Shown here one piece after another: positions 47,375 through 58,935 of a stretch of 64,000 bases of DNA. Position 1 is the first letter of the stretch; each line of letters opens with the position of its first letter. The notes under the pieces are model-generated. The model worked only from the letters and a program-made list of their open reading frames with translations, was not told the DNA's origin and searched no databases. The stretch comes from Ziziphus jujuba (taxonomy: Eukaryota; Streptophyta; Magnoliopsida; Rosales; Rhamnaceae). The stretch covers positions 14,954,501 to 15,018,500 of the forward strand of contig NC_083388.1 of assembly GCF_031755915.1 (NCBI RefSeq), in the 5' to 3' direction. The translations under genes were made by a program, and so were the position numbers.

Positions 47375-48240
47375 TAATTCCCAGCAAACTAATTTTTAAA
47401 GAGCTTACATGTGGAAACTTGTTTGCTAAAGTTTCGTGATCGTAGACTTGGACTTATATTTATAGATTTGGTGATTGGTGTAAATACCCCTTAAAATTAA
47501 TTGCTTTTGCACTTTGGTTCTTGAATTTTTTATTTTTTATTTTTTATTTTTTGGTATTTAGCCCCTTAACTTGAATATGTGTTGCACCGTAAAGACCTTA
47601 ACTATTTTCCGTCAATTCTTTCATTGACAACTCATGTGCAAGGTATGTCCAAGGACATTAGTGGTCATTTCACTGTTTAAACTTAATGGGAGGGATTAAA
47701 ATGCAAACTTTATATATTTTACAGGGCAAGCCAAAATTTCAAAAGACAATGTAACTAAAATTGTTGGTTAGAAAAATATATATATAAAATATTGACTATT
47801 GGTACTAATAAAGACTACAAAAGTATTTTGTAAAAATAAAAATAAATAAATAAATAAATAAATGTTTACAAATAAATATATATTCATAGAGAATAGGAGA
47901 AAATTTTGAATCAATAATAAATATATAAATATAAATATAAATAATTATTCAACAATAATTTGTATAATAACCCAAATAAATAATTTAAAAACATAAAAAT
48001 ATATTTTACTAAAAGATAAAAAAATTGTTATTGTGAGGGATAATATAATACTTAAATAGTAGAAATTCTACATCGTAAGGAACTTAAATTTATAACTTTT
48101 TTCCTTAATAAATTAGATTTATAAAGCAATCATTGACTAATAAAGTACTAATCTATATATATATATATATATATATATATGATAAAAAATAGAAAGAAAT
48201 TTATCTAACTTCTATTAATATTAGACACATAGCTAGGGTT
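47375..48240. other. AT-rich spacer
   Basis: No gene is visible. It includes a stretch near 47480-47760 with short homopyrimidine phrases (CCCCTTAA, TTTTTTATTTTTTATTTTTT) similar in wording to the repeats at 60770-61740. A TA run is at 48153-48180. Confidence 0.4.
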
Positions 48241-48261
48241 ATATTAGGCAAAATAAAACAT

Positions 48262-49900
48262 ATGAAGATTAAAATTTTTGAAGGCTATAAATACACATTA
48301 AATAATGTTGGAGAAAGTTCTTTTAATAATCGGAAGCATTTGGATAAAGCTTTTGCTAATACTATGGAGTTAGTTTTATTTCCTTTTGCCATGATGGAGC
48401 ATCTTTCAAATAGTGTATTTGACCATCAAGTTTTATTATTGAATCTTGAAGCACATGTTGAAAAAAAGAATAGATTAAGACCTCAATCTCATTTTGAAGA
48501 GGTTTGGATGACAGATAATGAATTTGAGGAAGTGATTACATCTACATGGTCTATGAATGATTATAGGCTTTATAATTGGTCTAGGATTACTTCAAAATTG
48601 AAGAGTTATGCGGATAGACTATGAAATTGGAATAAATTTTCTTTCATAAAAATTCAAGCTGATTTAAATAATTTTTCTCAAGGGAATCTGATCAATTGCA
48701 ACTTCGATCTCCTAATCGTGAAAATCGACAAGACATAATGCATGTGGAGCATAAAATCAATTTGTTACTTGAATGAGAAAAGACAACGTGGAATCAATGT
48801 TAAAAGCTCAATTGGATATGGAGTGGATATAAAAATACAAGGTATTCATCATCATGCTAATGCAAGACGTCAGAGGAATATTATTAGAGGGATTAATGAT
48901 ACTTCATGCACTTATGTGACAAATTATGAGGAGGTTTCAAAAGTGTTTGTTGAATATTTTTCATCTCTATTTAATTCCTTCTTTTGTCAAATTGATGATG
49001 ATTTGTTCTTTGATGGTTCATGGTTGTGTTTCTAAGGTTATGAATCGAGATTTATGTAAGCCTTTCATCGTTGAAAAAATTATAAAGAGTCTATTTCATA
49101 TGCACTCTACTAAAGCTCCAGGTGTAAATGGTATGCCTAGATAATTTTTTCAAAAGTATTGGCATATTGTAAGACCAAATGTCATTAAGGCATGCTTGGA
49201 TTTTTCAAATAATGGAGTTTATTTGTGCTTAATTACTCATACTTTGATGGTTCTTATTCTTAAAGTAAAAGAATCTATGCAGGTTTTAGAGTATTGTCGA
49301 ATTGTTTATGCACTATGGGGTATAAAATTGTTGCTAAGACATTGGTAAATAGACTTAAAATTGTCTATTCAATCAATTTCTTCTGAACAAAGTGAATTTG
49401 TCTCAGAGAGACAAATTGTTAATAATATTATGGTTGTTTTTGAAACAATGCATGCTATTGGGAATAAGAAAATTAGGAATGAGTTCTATGGTCTTGAAGA
49501 TGGATATAAGCAATGCTTATGGTAGAGTTGAATGGAGTTTTATTTAGAGAATGATGGGGTTATGAGTTTTGATAAATATTGGATTAATTTAACTATGAAA
49601 TGTATTTTTCACTCCATTTTGATAGATGGAATGACAAATAAAATAATTTATCATAGTCGAGGGTTAAGACAAAAAGATCCTCTTTCACCATATTTATTCT
49701 TATTATATGCTGAGGGTTTATCTTGTCCTTTTAGAAAAGCAGCTTCAGTAAGAAACCTTAAAGGAATTTGGGTTGCAAGGGTGTCACATATGTGTCACAT
49801 TTATTATTTACCGGTGATATATATATATATATATACATTGCAAATACAAACGATAAGGATTGTGTACAATTTTGAATTTGCTGCAACTTTATGAGGAAGC
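48262..49900 (+). pseudogene. LINE ORF2 remnant, endonuclease end and RT
   Basis: A 120-codon frame (48262-48624) has HLDKAFANTMELVLFPFAMM, EHLSNSVFDHQVLLLNLEA (endonuclease SDH reads FDH) and QSHFEEVWMTDNEFEEVITS. A second frame near 48742-49035 has RRQRNIIRGINDTS and FVEYFSSLFNS. RT appears as STKAPGVNGMPR, LCLITHTLMVLILKVKES, EQSEFVSERQIVNNIM and, in a later 120-codon frame, YHSRGLRQKDPLSPYLFLLY (about 49640-49710). The catalytic palm region around 49490-49530 is frameshifted. Confidence 0.82.
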
Positions 49901-50032
49901 TTCGGGTCAACAAGTTAATTATAAGAAAACAGTTGTTACCTTTACACTATGTTTCAATTTAGGGAATATGGTGGAATAGAAAGGAAAACATTCAAATCTA
50001 TTATTTAGATAATTAAAATGGGGTGCATGGGA

Positions 50033-50626
50033 TGTTAGAGCAAATAATAATAATAATAAATAGTATAAATCCACAAATCGTACACATAATAAATTCCACT
50101 AAAAATTAATAAATTAATGGTAGAACTACTAATCTCCAAAAGCAACGATTGATAATCTTTATATGTGACATGTAAAATTAAAAATACATGATAGTAGAGC
50201 TTAAAATGGACACACTGCTCTCTAACCTCTCTTTTACAGGTCAATGGTGATCTCTCTTAACCTTAAGAAAAAATACGGCTTATGTATTTTTCTTACTTTC
50301 CCCATCAATAAAGTCTCAACTTTTAAACATTGAAGTCACGTACAAATTGCATGACTTACCCATTATTTTTTAACACACACCAAAATAATAATTTACTAAT
50401 AAATATAATAATAACAAAAATATAGGTAAGCCAAACGGACTTCTAAAGCAAGCTGGTCCTCCAGTTCAATAAACCAATTAAAATATTACTAAGAGTGTGT
50501 GCCCAAGGATCTTATTGCATAGTTAGTAAATAAGTCAGTTTTATTAGTGGCATAAATAAATCCTATAAGTGAGTTATTGATTATGACAAGTTCATACAAT
50601 ATATATATATATATAGATATCTAACA
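50033..50626 (-). repeat. 3' LTR of the nested copia element
   Basis: A 594-bp LTR with TGTTAGATATC start on the minus strand at 50626. At its other end the plus strand reads TGTTAGAGC. It aligns with both halves of the split 5' LTR, differing by roughly 15% by eye, so the insertion is old. Confidence 0.85.
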
Positions 50627-51189
50627 TTCTTTCACTTGGACTGCATAATCGTCACATCATATGTATCACCAAATCTCACCTACCACAGAATCTCTCAAAA
50701 CAAAACACCATTCCATCTAAATATATAGCATGCCGATAAGGTACAACAATATACTAGATTAAGTAGTAAAGATTCTCTTTGTAAATCTCCTAAAAGCTAG
50801 ATACCATTTCAAGTAAGTACTTTGCATGCCATAAACTCAGTCTGGGTAGTAAAGATTTACCTTACCACGTGCAATCCTAATACACAATACCATTTCATTT
50901 AAACACATTGTGTACTGACAGGAGACAACAATATACTCAAACTAGGTAGTAGAAATTCAACATGACACATGTAGATCAACATATATATATACAAACTAAA
51001 AGTCTCAAATAAGCCTCTGAATATAAAAAGCAACAATATATGTAATAAATATCTCATAAATAAGTAACAATCTACATACATCAATGTATTTCTAAACAAT
51101 ACAATACTCAAAGAAAAATAAACAATGCTAAACATGGACATTATTACAGATTACATTATAAACTTCTACTAGCCCACAGTAGTTTCAAT

Positions 51190-52300
51190 TGCCCAACATT
51201 CCCATGCGGGATACATGCTCCTCTAATATGCCTGCCGGCAAGACCTTGGTTAATGAATCTACTGCTACAGTATTATCACAGTAAAGACATTACTATAGTA
51301 TTATCATAGTACATCATGATAGGCCTTTTAATAAAGTCAACCACTTCCAAATCACAACTAAAATTCTGAGGCCAAACTGCATGATAAGTCACCTTATAAC
51401 ACGCCATATACTATGCCTTTATAGTCCAAGATGCTGTCACAGATTGCTTGGCACTCTACTAAGATACAGCTCCTCTTACCATGATATATATTCATAAGTA
51501 GATTCTTATCATCTACACAGCCTTTATAATCTGCATCACTATAATTAGTTGTATTAAGAGAGTTTATGTGTCGATATGTTAACATATAATCTTTAGTACC
51601 CTGAAAATACCTCAAGACCTTCTTAACTACTTGGAAATAAATAAGACTAGGATTACTCCTAAATCTACTAAGCACACTTACTGCAAAAGCTATGTTAGAC
51701 TGTGTACAAACAAGAGCATACATCGATCTACCAACTGCAGAAAAATAATGGATGTTTTTCATCACCATTCTCTCTATCATTCTTAGGATACTGGTCCTTA
51801 AAAATCTTTTCACCTTTTATGGTTGCTACACCTCTAAAAGAATGAGCATGCATATCGAACCTTTTAAGGATCCTATCAATTTAGGCTCTCTAAGACAACT
51901 GCAACACATAATTAGTCCTATTTCGAACAATGTTAATACCTAAAATAAAAGAAGCCTCACAATGATCTTTCATAACAAAATGATTGCACAACATCTGCTA
52001 TGTCTCAATCAATAGGTCAGTGTCATTATACATAAAAGTATGTTATCAACATACAATACTAGAAATATGAAGTTGTTCTCATTGATCTCCATATATGTGC
52101 ACCTATCAACTATATTCTCTTTAAAGTCATTTTTAGTAACAAATTAATCAAACTTGAGATACCAGTACCTCGAAGCATGTTTAAGACCATAAATAGACTT
52201 CTTAAGCTTGCAAACTAAATTATCATTCCCCAATTACTGGAAGCCAACTTCTTGAACCATATACGCATCCTCATATAAATCATATTTAGAAAAGCAGTTC
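51190..52300 (-). pseudogene. copia RT C-terminal part and RNase H
   Basis: Reading down from 52300: NVRTAFLN (usual DVKTAFLNG), YMVQEVGFQ, LVCKLKKSIYGLKHASRYWY, FKENIVDRCTYMEI and FIFLVLYVDNILL, where the YVDD motif reads YVDN, so a catalytic Asp is lost. A 139-codon frame (51813-51394) covers YFSAVGRSMYALVCTQSNIA, LRYFQGTKDYML and YSDADYKGCVDD. Near 51260-51190 is DSLTKVLPAGILEEHVSRMG, the C-terminal end. Frameshifts and stops are frequent. Confidence 0.85.
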
Positions 52301-52321
52301 TAACATTTATTTAATGCAACT

Positions 52322-52913
52322 TTAGGTTGATACGAACCTAGGTTGACTTCCGCCAAAACCCGTATTATATTAGCCCGGAATCAAAAAATTAAGTTCAACT
52401 TCTTATGATCACCTTAATCCTTAATCAACCTGTAACTAGAAACCTTGGTATATCGAAGATGCCACAATAAGTTATGGATGTCCTATTGATAAGTCAAACT
52501 AAAACACTTGATTTCTATTAAGTGTTTTAGGTGTTCAAAAAGAGCAAAGATAATTATTTTCTCACAAATAAATTTGTGAATAATATCTAAGCTGCTTTCT
52601 CATTGAAAAAAAATTCCTTAAATAGGTTAAAGTCACAAAACAATAAACCCTAAAACAACTAGACAAATTCGGCCATAGAGATTAGGAAACCAAGTGTTGG
52701 TCAACTTTTGCTTCTTTCCTAAACTAATTTGGATTAACTAATTCCCTTATTTTGAATTAGGAATTAATTAATTTACAATCAAAATAATAAAATTCTAACT
52801 TTCCTAAATCTCTTAGCTTGTGCCCTAGTGATTGGCCTGGTCTTCAATTGTATAGGATCAGCACCCCAGCAGGTTATCGGTTGTACGGGTATAAATGAAT
52901 TCTCATCACAAGT
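52322..52913 (-). mobile_element. small solo LTR or TRIM inserted in the copia RT
   Basis: The copia RT reads to HYDL just before 52913 and resumes at LH.INVRTAFLN near 52310. Between them the minus strand starts TGATGAGAATTC and ends GTATCA, about 590 bp with TG...CA ends. It has a short coding-like stretch, ADPIQLKTRPITRAQAKRFR, near 52860-52800 with no domain I can name. The sides (ACTTG and ACCTA) are only loosely alike. Type is uncertain. Confidence 0.5.
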
Positions 52914-53130
52914 CATAATGAGCCACATTAATTCTAAAAAATCCTTTGTGGCTATAGGAGAGAATGTCTCTGTGTAATCAATTCCTTCATTTTGGCTAAA
53001 CCTTTTGGTAATGAGTTTAGCCTTATACCTCTCCATTTGACCATTGGAGTCTCTCTTAGTCTTAAATACCCATTTGCACTTAATTGGTTTGCTGCCCTCT
53101 GATAACTCAACCAAGTCCTATACATTATTC
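52914..53130 (-). pseudogene. copia RT N-terminal part
   Basis: PIKCKWVFKTKRDSNGQMER, YKAKLITKRFSQNEGIDYTE and TFSPIATKDF are the standard start of copia RT. The frame is broken just before the solo LTR insertion. Confidence 0.85.
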
Positions 53131-53929
53131 GATGCTACATATTTCATTTCATCTTCCATTGCATCAAACCATAAACTTGAGTGCGAACTACTTATGGCCT
53201 TCTCATAAATGACTGGATCTGACTCATCACTTATGTCAAACTCATGCTCCTGTAGATAAACTTGATATCATTGGGTATAGTAGACCTCCAAGTTCTCTAT
53301 GACCTTCTCAAAGGCACATCAATATCTGTAGTAACTGGAACATCCTATTCTTCAATAACGAGTTCACCCTTATTGACTATTGGTTTGTCAATGACTGGAT
53401 CAACAAAATTTTTGTCAAGAACGTAAACATTCAGAATGAAAGCACCTTTTCCTCTAAATTAGAGCTCCCTTAGACCTTTGTTATCAACAAATACAAAATC
53501 ATCTTTAAAATAAATAATCCTGTCTGACTCAATGATTCTGGTAGTGTAAGATGGACAAAAGAATCTAGAATCCTTCTATCTTATACAATAGCCAACAAAA
53601 TAACTATTGATAGTTTTAAAATCCAACTTCTTAATTTGGAGACTATAAACTTAGACCTCAACTTTACAATGCTATACTAAAAAATAGTGCAAGTTAGGCT
53701 TTCTTCCTAGCCACAAATTTAAAAGGATTTTTAGGAACATATTTACTCTGTACTTGATTCAAAATATAAATTGATGTCCTCGAAACCTCTCCCCTTAAAT
53801 AATATGACAAAATAGAATTTGCCACCATGCATGGCACCATGTCCAACAAAGTACAATTTCTACTCTCAACTATGTCATTCTACTGAGGAGTATCAGTCAT
53901 TGTATACTACACATCAGTGCAACACTCAC

Positions 53930-54380
53930 ACAAATAAATTATGAATGCCCTGGATTCTGACTAGTTTCATCATATCTATCATAAAATTCACCACCTCTGT
54001 CAGATTTTATAGCCTTTACCTTCTTATTTTTTTGAAACTCCATCTTTATCTTGAACTTGTTAAAGGTAACCAAGGAATCCATCTTCTCACGAATAAGCTT
54101 AACATGTCTATGATGAGAGAAGTCATCCATGAAGATAATAAAATGCCTATAACCACCCAAAGCATTTGTTGTGAAAGGTCCACATATATCAGAGTGGATT
54201 AACTCCAAAACATCTCCACACCCAGCAATCTTATCTTTCTTACCTTGGGAAGTGACCTTCCCCTTCATATATTCAATACAAATTGACAAGTCAGAGAAGT
54301 CAAAATTAGGAAATATTCCATATTTAACCAACTTTTCCATTTTGTACCTGGAAATATGTCCCAAATATATATGCCACAAA
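53930..54380 (-). pseudogene. copia gag-pre-integrase and integrase core
   Basis: A 146-codon open frame shows WHIYLGHISRYKMEKLVKYG, then CIEYMKGK (the HHCC zinc region, with one Cys changed to Tyr), VLELIHSDICGPF with the first catalytic Asp, FIIFMDDFSHH, and KAIKSDRGGEF with the second. The Glu region beyond the frame end is lost in decayed sequence. Integrase would join the cDNA to host DNA. Confidence 0.87.
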
Positions 54381-54739
54381 ATAGAGGAATTATCATTAAT
54401 TCTTGGGCATTTAGAAACAACAACATAATTAATAGAAGAATTCAGCCTATTATCAAATAAATCAAGTTGATATAAATTGCCATGTAAAGTCCCAAACCAA
54501 TAAGTTTATCATCTTTATAAAATTCAACTTTGTTATTACCAAACAAAAAACTATAACATTGACAATTCAAAAGAGAAATAGATAACAAATTCCTTCTTAT
54601 TGAGGATATATAAGAAACTTCTTACAACTCTAAAACATATCTTCTGGCAAGCTTCAACTTGATTATTCTTATGATATCCACATTTACTCTTGAACTATCT
54701 CCATGTAAACATGCTACTCAAGATTGATTGGCCTCTTTC

Positions 54740-55690
54740 GACTTATCATCCCCTACAATGACTAGTAACATGAATTGTTGCTTCAGTATCTAACCACCAA
54801 GTATTCATAGGCACATCAATAGAATTGGTCTCAATCATCAAGAGATTACCTTTCTTCTCTTACTTTCCTTTTATTCTTTAACGGTTAGCCTTTCTGCGTC
54901 CAATCTTGTTGCAGCTGTTGCACTTCCAACTAAAATACTCTTTCTTCTCACCTAAAGGATAAGCACCATCCTTGTGTCCTTTGGACTTCACACAGAAAAT
55001 TTCGTCTTGTTGGACTTGAACCATTATCCTTTCTTTGGAAAAACTTCTTAGCATGTCCCCTTAATGCGATACCATAGCATCGGATCTTGACCTATTTAAC
55101 TTGATATCATCCTTTTCCTTGACAAGAATGGCAGTAAACTCCTCCAAGTTGCATCTTTTTTTCTTGATATTAAGACTTGACATAATACTATCAAATTGAG
55201 ATGCTCCTCATTATAGAATAAGTCAAGAACTCCTCTCCAATTCCATTTTAAGGTCCTTGAGCTTGTTATAAAATGAGAAAAGTAACATAATGTGCTCCTT
55301 CCCTCACTCTTTTAACCCCATCATACTTGATATTGTTCAAAAGATCCAACTAATGATATGTCTCATTCATGTCAAACTTAATAAATTTATTGTTGATTTC
55401 CTTAAGAAGCTTCTTGGCACATCCACCTTTAAAATACTAGCATATATGGATTCATCCATAAAGCTCTCTATCATCATCATGCAGCACTTATTAAAATGCT
55501 TCCAATCCTTATACAGTTCCTTGACCCACAGTATTACTTTCATCGATTAGTATCTTCGATGGATTTATCTTCAAAGCCATATCCAACTTTATAAATATTA
55601 TATTCAAAACTAAAGTTTTCTTCCATTTCTGCTAATTCATTCCATCCAACTTTATTATGGTAGTTATTGGCAGAATATTTCGGGGTGCTG
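54740..55690 (-). pseudogene. copia gag and protease remnant
   Basis: From 55690 down: gag pieces such as LYKDWKHFNKCCMMMIESFM, KVDVPRSFLRKSTINLLSLT and KRCNLEEFTAILVKEKDDIK. A weak CNSCNKIG zinc-knuckle remnant is near 54910, and the protease site near 54795 reads WWLDTEATIHV where DSGAT is usual, so Ser and Gly are lost. Frameshifts separate each piece. Confidence 0.7.
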
Positions 55691-57174
55691 TTAGCTGCGA
55701 AAATAGTAAACATAACAAAGCATTTAAAACATAAAATAATGCAATTACTATTTTCCAGTCACTCAATATAAGATACAGAACATAAATATCGCTAAGATCT
55801 TTGTAGCACTAAAGATACCCATACATCGACCAGAGATGATCAACTAAATCATCACAATCTAATGCATTAAATTGAGTCACCGATAGGGCAACTCAGAACT
55901 TACGATTTATGGCATTCAATCAACTTCCACTGCCATTTCAAGAATCCTACAAAGCTATTAAAACTATTGACAGGGCATTCAATCAACGTTATACATACTA
56001 ATCACCCGTATAAGCTCAGGTTAACAAGTGGGACAAAACTAAATATATTCGCAATTTCATGAAATAGCTAAATACCAAAACATCCTATCCACTATGCCAA
56101 TATTATATTCACACTCATAAATCGGAAAAAAATTAGATTCTACAACCTAATTTTGAACTATAAAGGATATGCCACAGTTTCACTGCTTTTAGGTCTTCTC
56201 CTTTTACTCTTGACAAATTCCTTGTAGGGTTAGCTTGTCTTTCCATTAGTGTGCATAATGTTGACAAAATAAGTTCCAAGACAGGTGAATACCTAAAATT
56301 ATACACTACTATATCAACTAAGCACAAAGCATCTTTAGCGAAAGCCAAAGATATTTAATCTTGACAATAGGCATTTTAAACAAAAATAAATTTAGGAATA
56401 GAAATTTTTTTAATAAATAAATAATGAAAAATAAATAAATGAATAAACAAAATAACAATAAAATTTTTCTGTCTTTAACAAATGGATTGCTGACGCCAGC
56501 GTGATGATGTCAGCATGCTGATATCACCACCAAAAAAAAAAATTTAAAAGTCTACTAACATCATCATGCTGACGTTAGCAACACACATCATATTGATATT
56601 TGTTCAAACCCCCAATGTGTCATCTGACATTATGCTGATATTAGCATGATAACATCAACATAATTCGAATGACATGTCGTTTAAATCAGGTACATGGGTC
56701 GACCTGTTTACTACAAAATGGGTCGCACAATTTGGTTTTGACCTGACTGAAAAACTAGTTTCGACCATTCCAGCAACGATCAAATTATCCGATGATAGGA
56801 AAGCAAAATTGAAATCCAATTTAAACCAAAAATCAATGCCCAATCAACCTGGATATACCCATATATTTCATGGGTTTGACGGGTTTCAAACCAAAATTAA
56901 GGGTTTAAATACATTCCATTCCACACAAAAAACTCTATTGAACAGTATCCAGGTCACTGTTTTGATGAAAAATAAATTTTCATCATAATCACAAAATGGG
57001 TTTATTGTTATAATAGCTTTCACATAGAAAATATATCTATATATATATATATTCGATCCATAATGCATAGCAATCAAAAAACTCCAAATCCATAATGCAT
57101 AATTGAGATGATCATGGCTTTTATATATATAATGATACAGTCAATAAAAAGATTGTGAAATTTTATTATGTGTA
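55691..57174 (-). other. copia 5' untranslated leader and gag start region
   Basis: The segment between gag and the PBS is non-coding on the minus strand and includes a palindrome cluster (56490-56650). Part of it, 56890-57167, is duplicated almost exactly at 57802-58067. Confidence 0.6.
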
Positions 57175-57186
57175 GCTCTTATACTA
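57175..57186 (-). promoter_or_regulatory. primer binding site of the nested copia
   Basis: The minus strand reads TAGTATAAGAGC, a decayed TGGTATCAGAGC, 2 bases inside the 5' LTR end at 57189. Confidence 0.7.
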
Positions 57187-57472
57187 ATTATTGGAGCAAA
57201 CAATAATAATAAATACTATAAATCCACAGATCGTACACACAATAAATTTCATTAAAAATAAATTAATTAATGATTGAACCACTAACATCTAAAAATAGCC
57301 ATTGATAATCTTGATATGTGACCTGCAAAATAAAAAACATGTAATAGCGGTGCCTAAAATGGACATATTACTCTCTAAGCTCTCTCTTATAAATCAACGG
57401 TGATCTTTCAAAACCTTAAAGAAAAATATGGCACTTTCCCCATCAATAAAGCCTTAGAATTTTAAAAACTAA

Positions 57473-58245
57473 GGCTACGTTTGGTATACAGAATACGTAT
57501 TCTTTTAAAAATAGCAATAGTTATTCATAGTAATAGAAAATGGAAAAAGGATTGATAATTCCTATATATATGTTTGGTAAAAATATTGACTTAAAATTAA
57601 GGTTTAAGCTTTATAAATATTTTCATTTTTTAAAAAATTCAAATTTGGTAAAAATTAATTAAAAATTAAATTTTATATTTATTTATATATTTTTAGTATG
57701 TGATAATCAATTTAAATTTAAATGTGATAAAGAGATTTTAAAGTTTATAAATTAAATAAGGAATTACTATTCCTTAAAGTTTATAAATTAAATAAGGAAT
57801 TACCAAAATTAAGGGTTCAAATACATTCCATTCCACACAAAAAACTCTATTGAACAATATCCAGGTCACTGTTTTGATGAAAAATAAATTTTCATCATAA
57901 TCACAAAATGGGTTTATTGTTATAACAGCTTTCACACAGAAAATATATATATATTCGATCCATAATGCATAGCAATCAAAAAACTCCAAATCCATAATGC
58001 ATAATTGAGATGATCATGGCTTTTATATATATAATGATACAGTCAATAAAAAGATTGTGAAACTTTATTTAATTTATTCCGATTTTATAGGAATAGGGAT
58101 TATGAGGTTTTAATAAGGAATTACTATTTCTTTAAATGAAGGCATATCCTATTGTCAAATTTGAAAACTTACCAAACATAGAAAAAATAAAATCTATGAA
58201 ATAGAAATTCTATTTCTATATTTATTCTATAAATCAAATATGTCC
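57473..58245. mobile_element. MITE-like insertion in the 5' LTR
   Basis: GGCTACGTTTGGTATACAG at the left and the inverted right end GGACATATTTGATTTATAG are imperfect inverted repeats. The 3' LTR lacks this segment at the matching place. AT-rich and non-coding apart from the copied leader at 57802-58067. Confidence 0.6.
57802..58067. repeat. near-exact copy of the copia leader (source 56890-57167)
   Basis: 266 bp match 56890-57167 with about five single-base differences and one 12-bp microsatellite length difference. A 30-bp exact direct repeat (57738-57767 and 57774-57803) sits at the left junction. Confidence 0.92.
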
Positions 58246-58512
58246 TGAATTCATGTGCAAGTCATATGACACACCCATTATTTTTTAGCACACTAAAATA
58301 ATAATTTAATAATAAATATAGTAATAATAAAAATATGGATAAGCTAAATGGGCCTCCAAAAAGAACTAATTCTCTAGTTCAATAGGCCAACTGGAGTATT
58401 ACAGAGAGTGTATGCTGAAGAACTGCCTTACTACATAAGTCAATAAATAAACCAGTCTCATTAATGGTACAAATAAGATCTGTAAGTGAATTATTGATTA
58501 TGGCAAATTCAC

Positions 58513-58515
<3 letters not shown>

Positions 58516-58593
<78 letters not shown>
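58516..58593. repeat. TA microsatellite, 78 bp
   Basis: (TA)39 inside the copia 5' LTR. The matching place in the 3' LTR has only about 15 bp of TA (50600-50614). Confidence 0.95.
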
Positions 58594-58599
<6 letters not shown>

Positions 58600-58935
58600 C
58601 TAACATAGGAAAGGAAAGGAATTGGTCCTTTTTATTTTAACAAGTTTATTTTCCATCCAAAATTGAAGGGAAAATGAAGGAAAGGAAAAGACTTTAATAA
58701 ATTTTTTCAATATTCCAAATTTACACATATTATTATCATCTAATTGGCCTATTAAAGATGTGCATTAAGGGTAATTCTATAAACAAGTCATTTTTATTTA
58801 ATTTCCTTCTCTTTCCATTTACTAATTATTCAAATAACAATTATTAATAAATGCTATCATTTCCTTTCCTTTCCTTTCCTTTATTCATTAGACTTATCCT
58901 TTATTTTCCTTTCATCCCTAATCCAAATATAATGT

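Larger units (their letters stand above)
50033..58605 (-). mobile_element. Ty1/copia retrotransposon, nearly full length, decayed
   Basis: The 3' LTR is 50033-50626 and the 5' LTR 57189-58605 (lengthened by later insertions). The PBS is at 57186-57175 and a polypurine AAGTGAAAGAA precedes the 3' LTR at 50637-50627. gag, protease, integrase, RT and RNase H follow in copia order on the minus strand. Flanks are TGGGA (50028-50032) and TAGGA (58606-58610), a 5-bp target duplication with one transition. The domain wording is like the Tork group, which is inference. Every domain has stops. Confidence 0.88.
57189..58605 (-). repeat. 5' LTR of the nested copia element, enlarged by insertions
   Basis: 57189-57472 and 58246-58605 align to the two halves of the 3' LTR. 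The difference in length is a MITE-like insertion at 57473-58245 and a much longer TA run (58516-58593). Confidence 0.85.
49937..58935. mobile_element. MITE-like element inside the LINE, itself split by copia
   Basis: TTTACACTATGTTTCAATTTAGGG near 49937 and its inverted counterpart CCCTAATCCAAATATAATGTTAA near 58913-58935 form a terminal inverted repeat. Adjacent GAATAGAAAGGAAAAC on the left and TTTTCCTTTC on the right continue the symmetry. Without the copia insertion the element is about 430 bp. The interior right part (58606-58930) has no coding potential and has four tandem TTTCC units near 58860. Confidence 0.55.

Noticed and set aside
56674..56988. 104-codon plus-strand frame
   Set aside because: Antisense to the copia leader; contains duplicated leader sequence and no domain.
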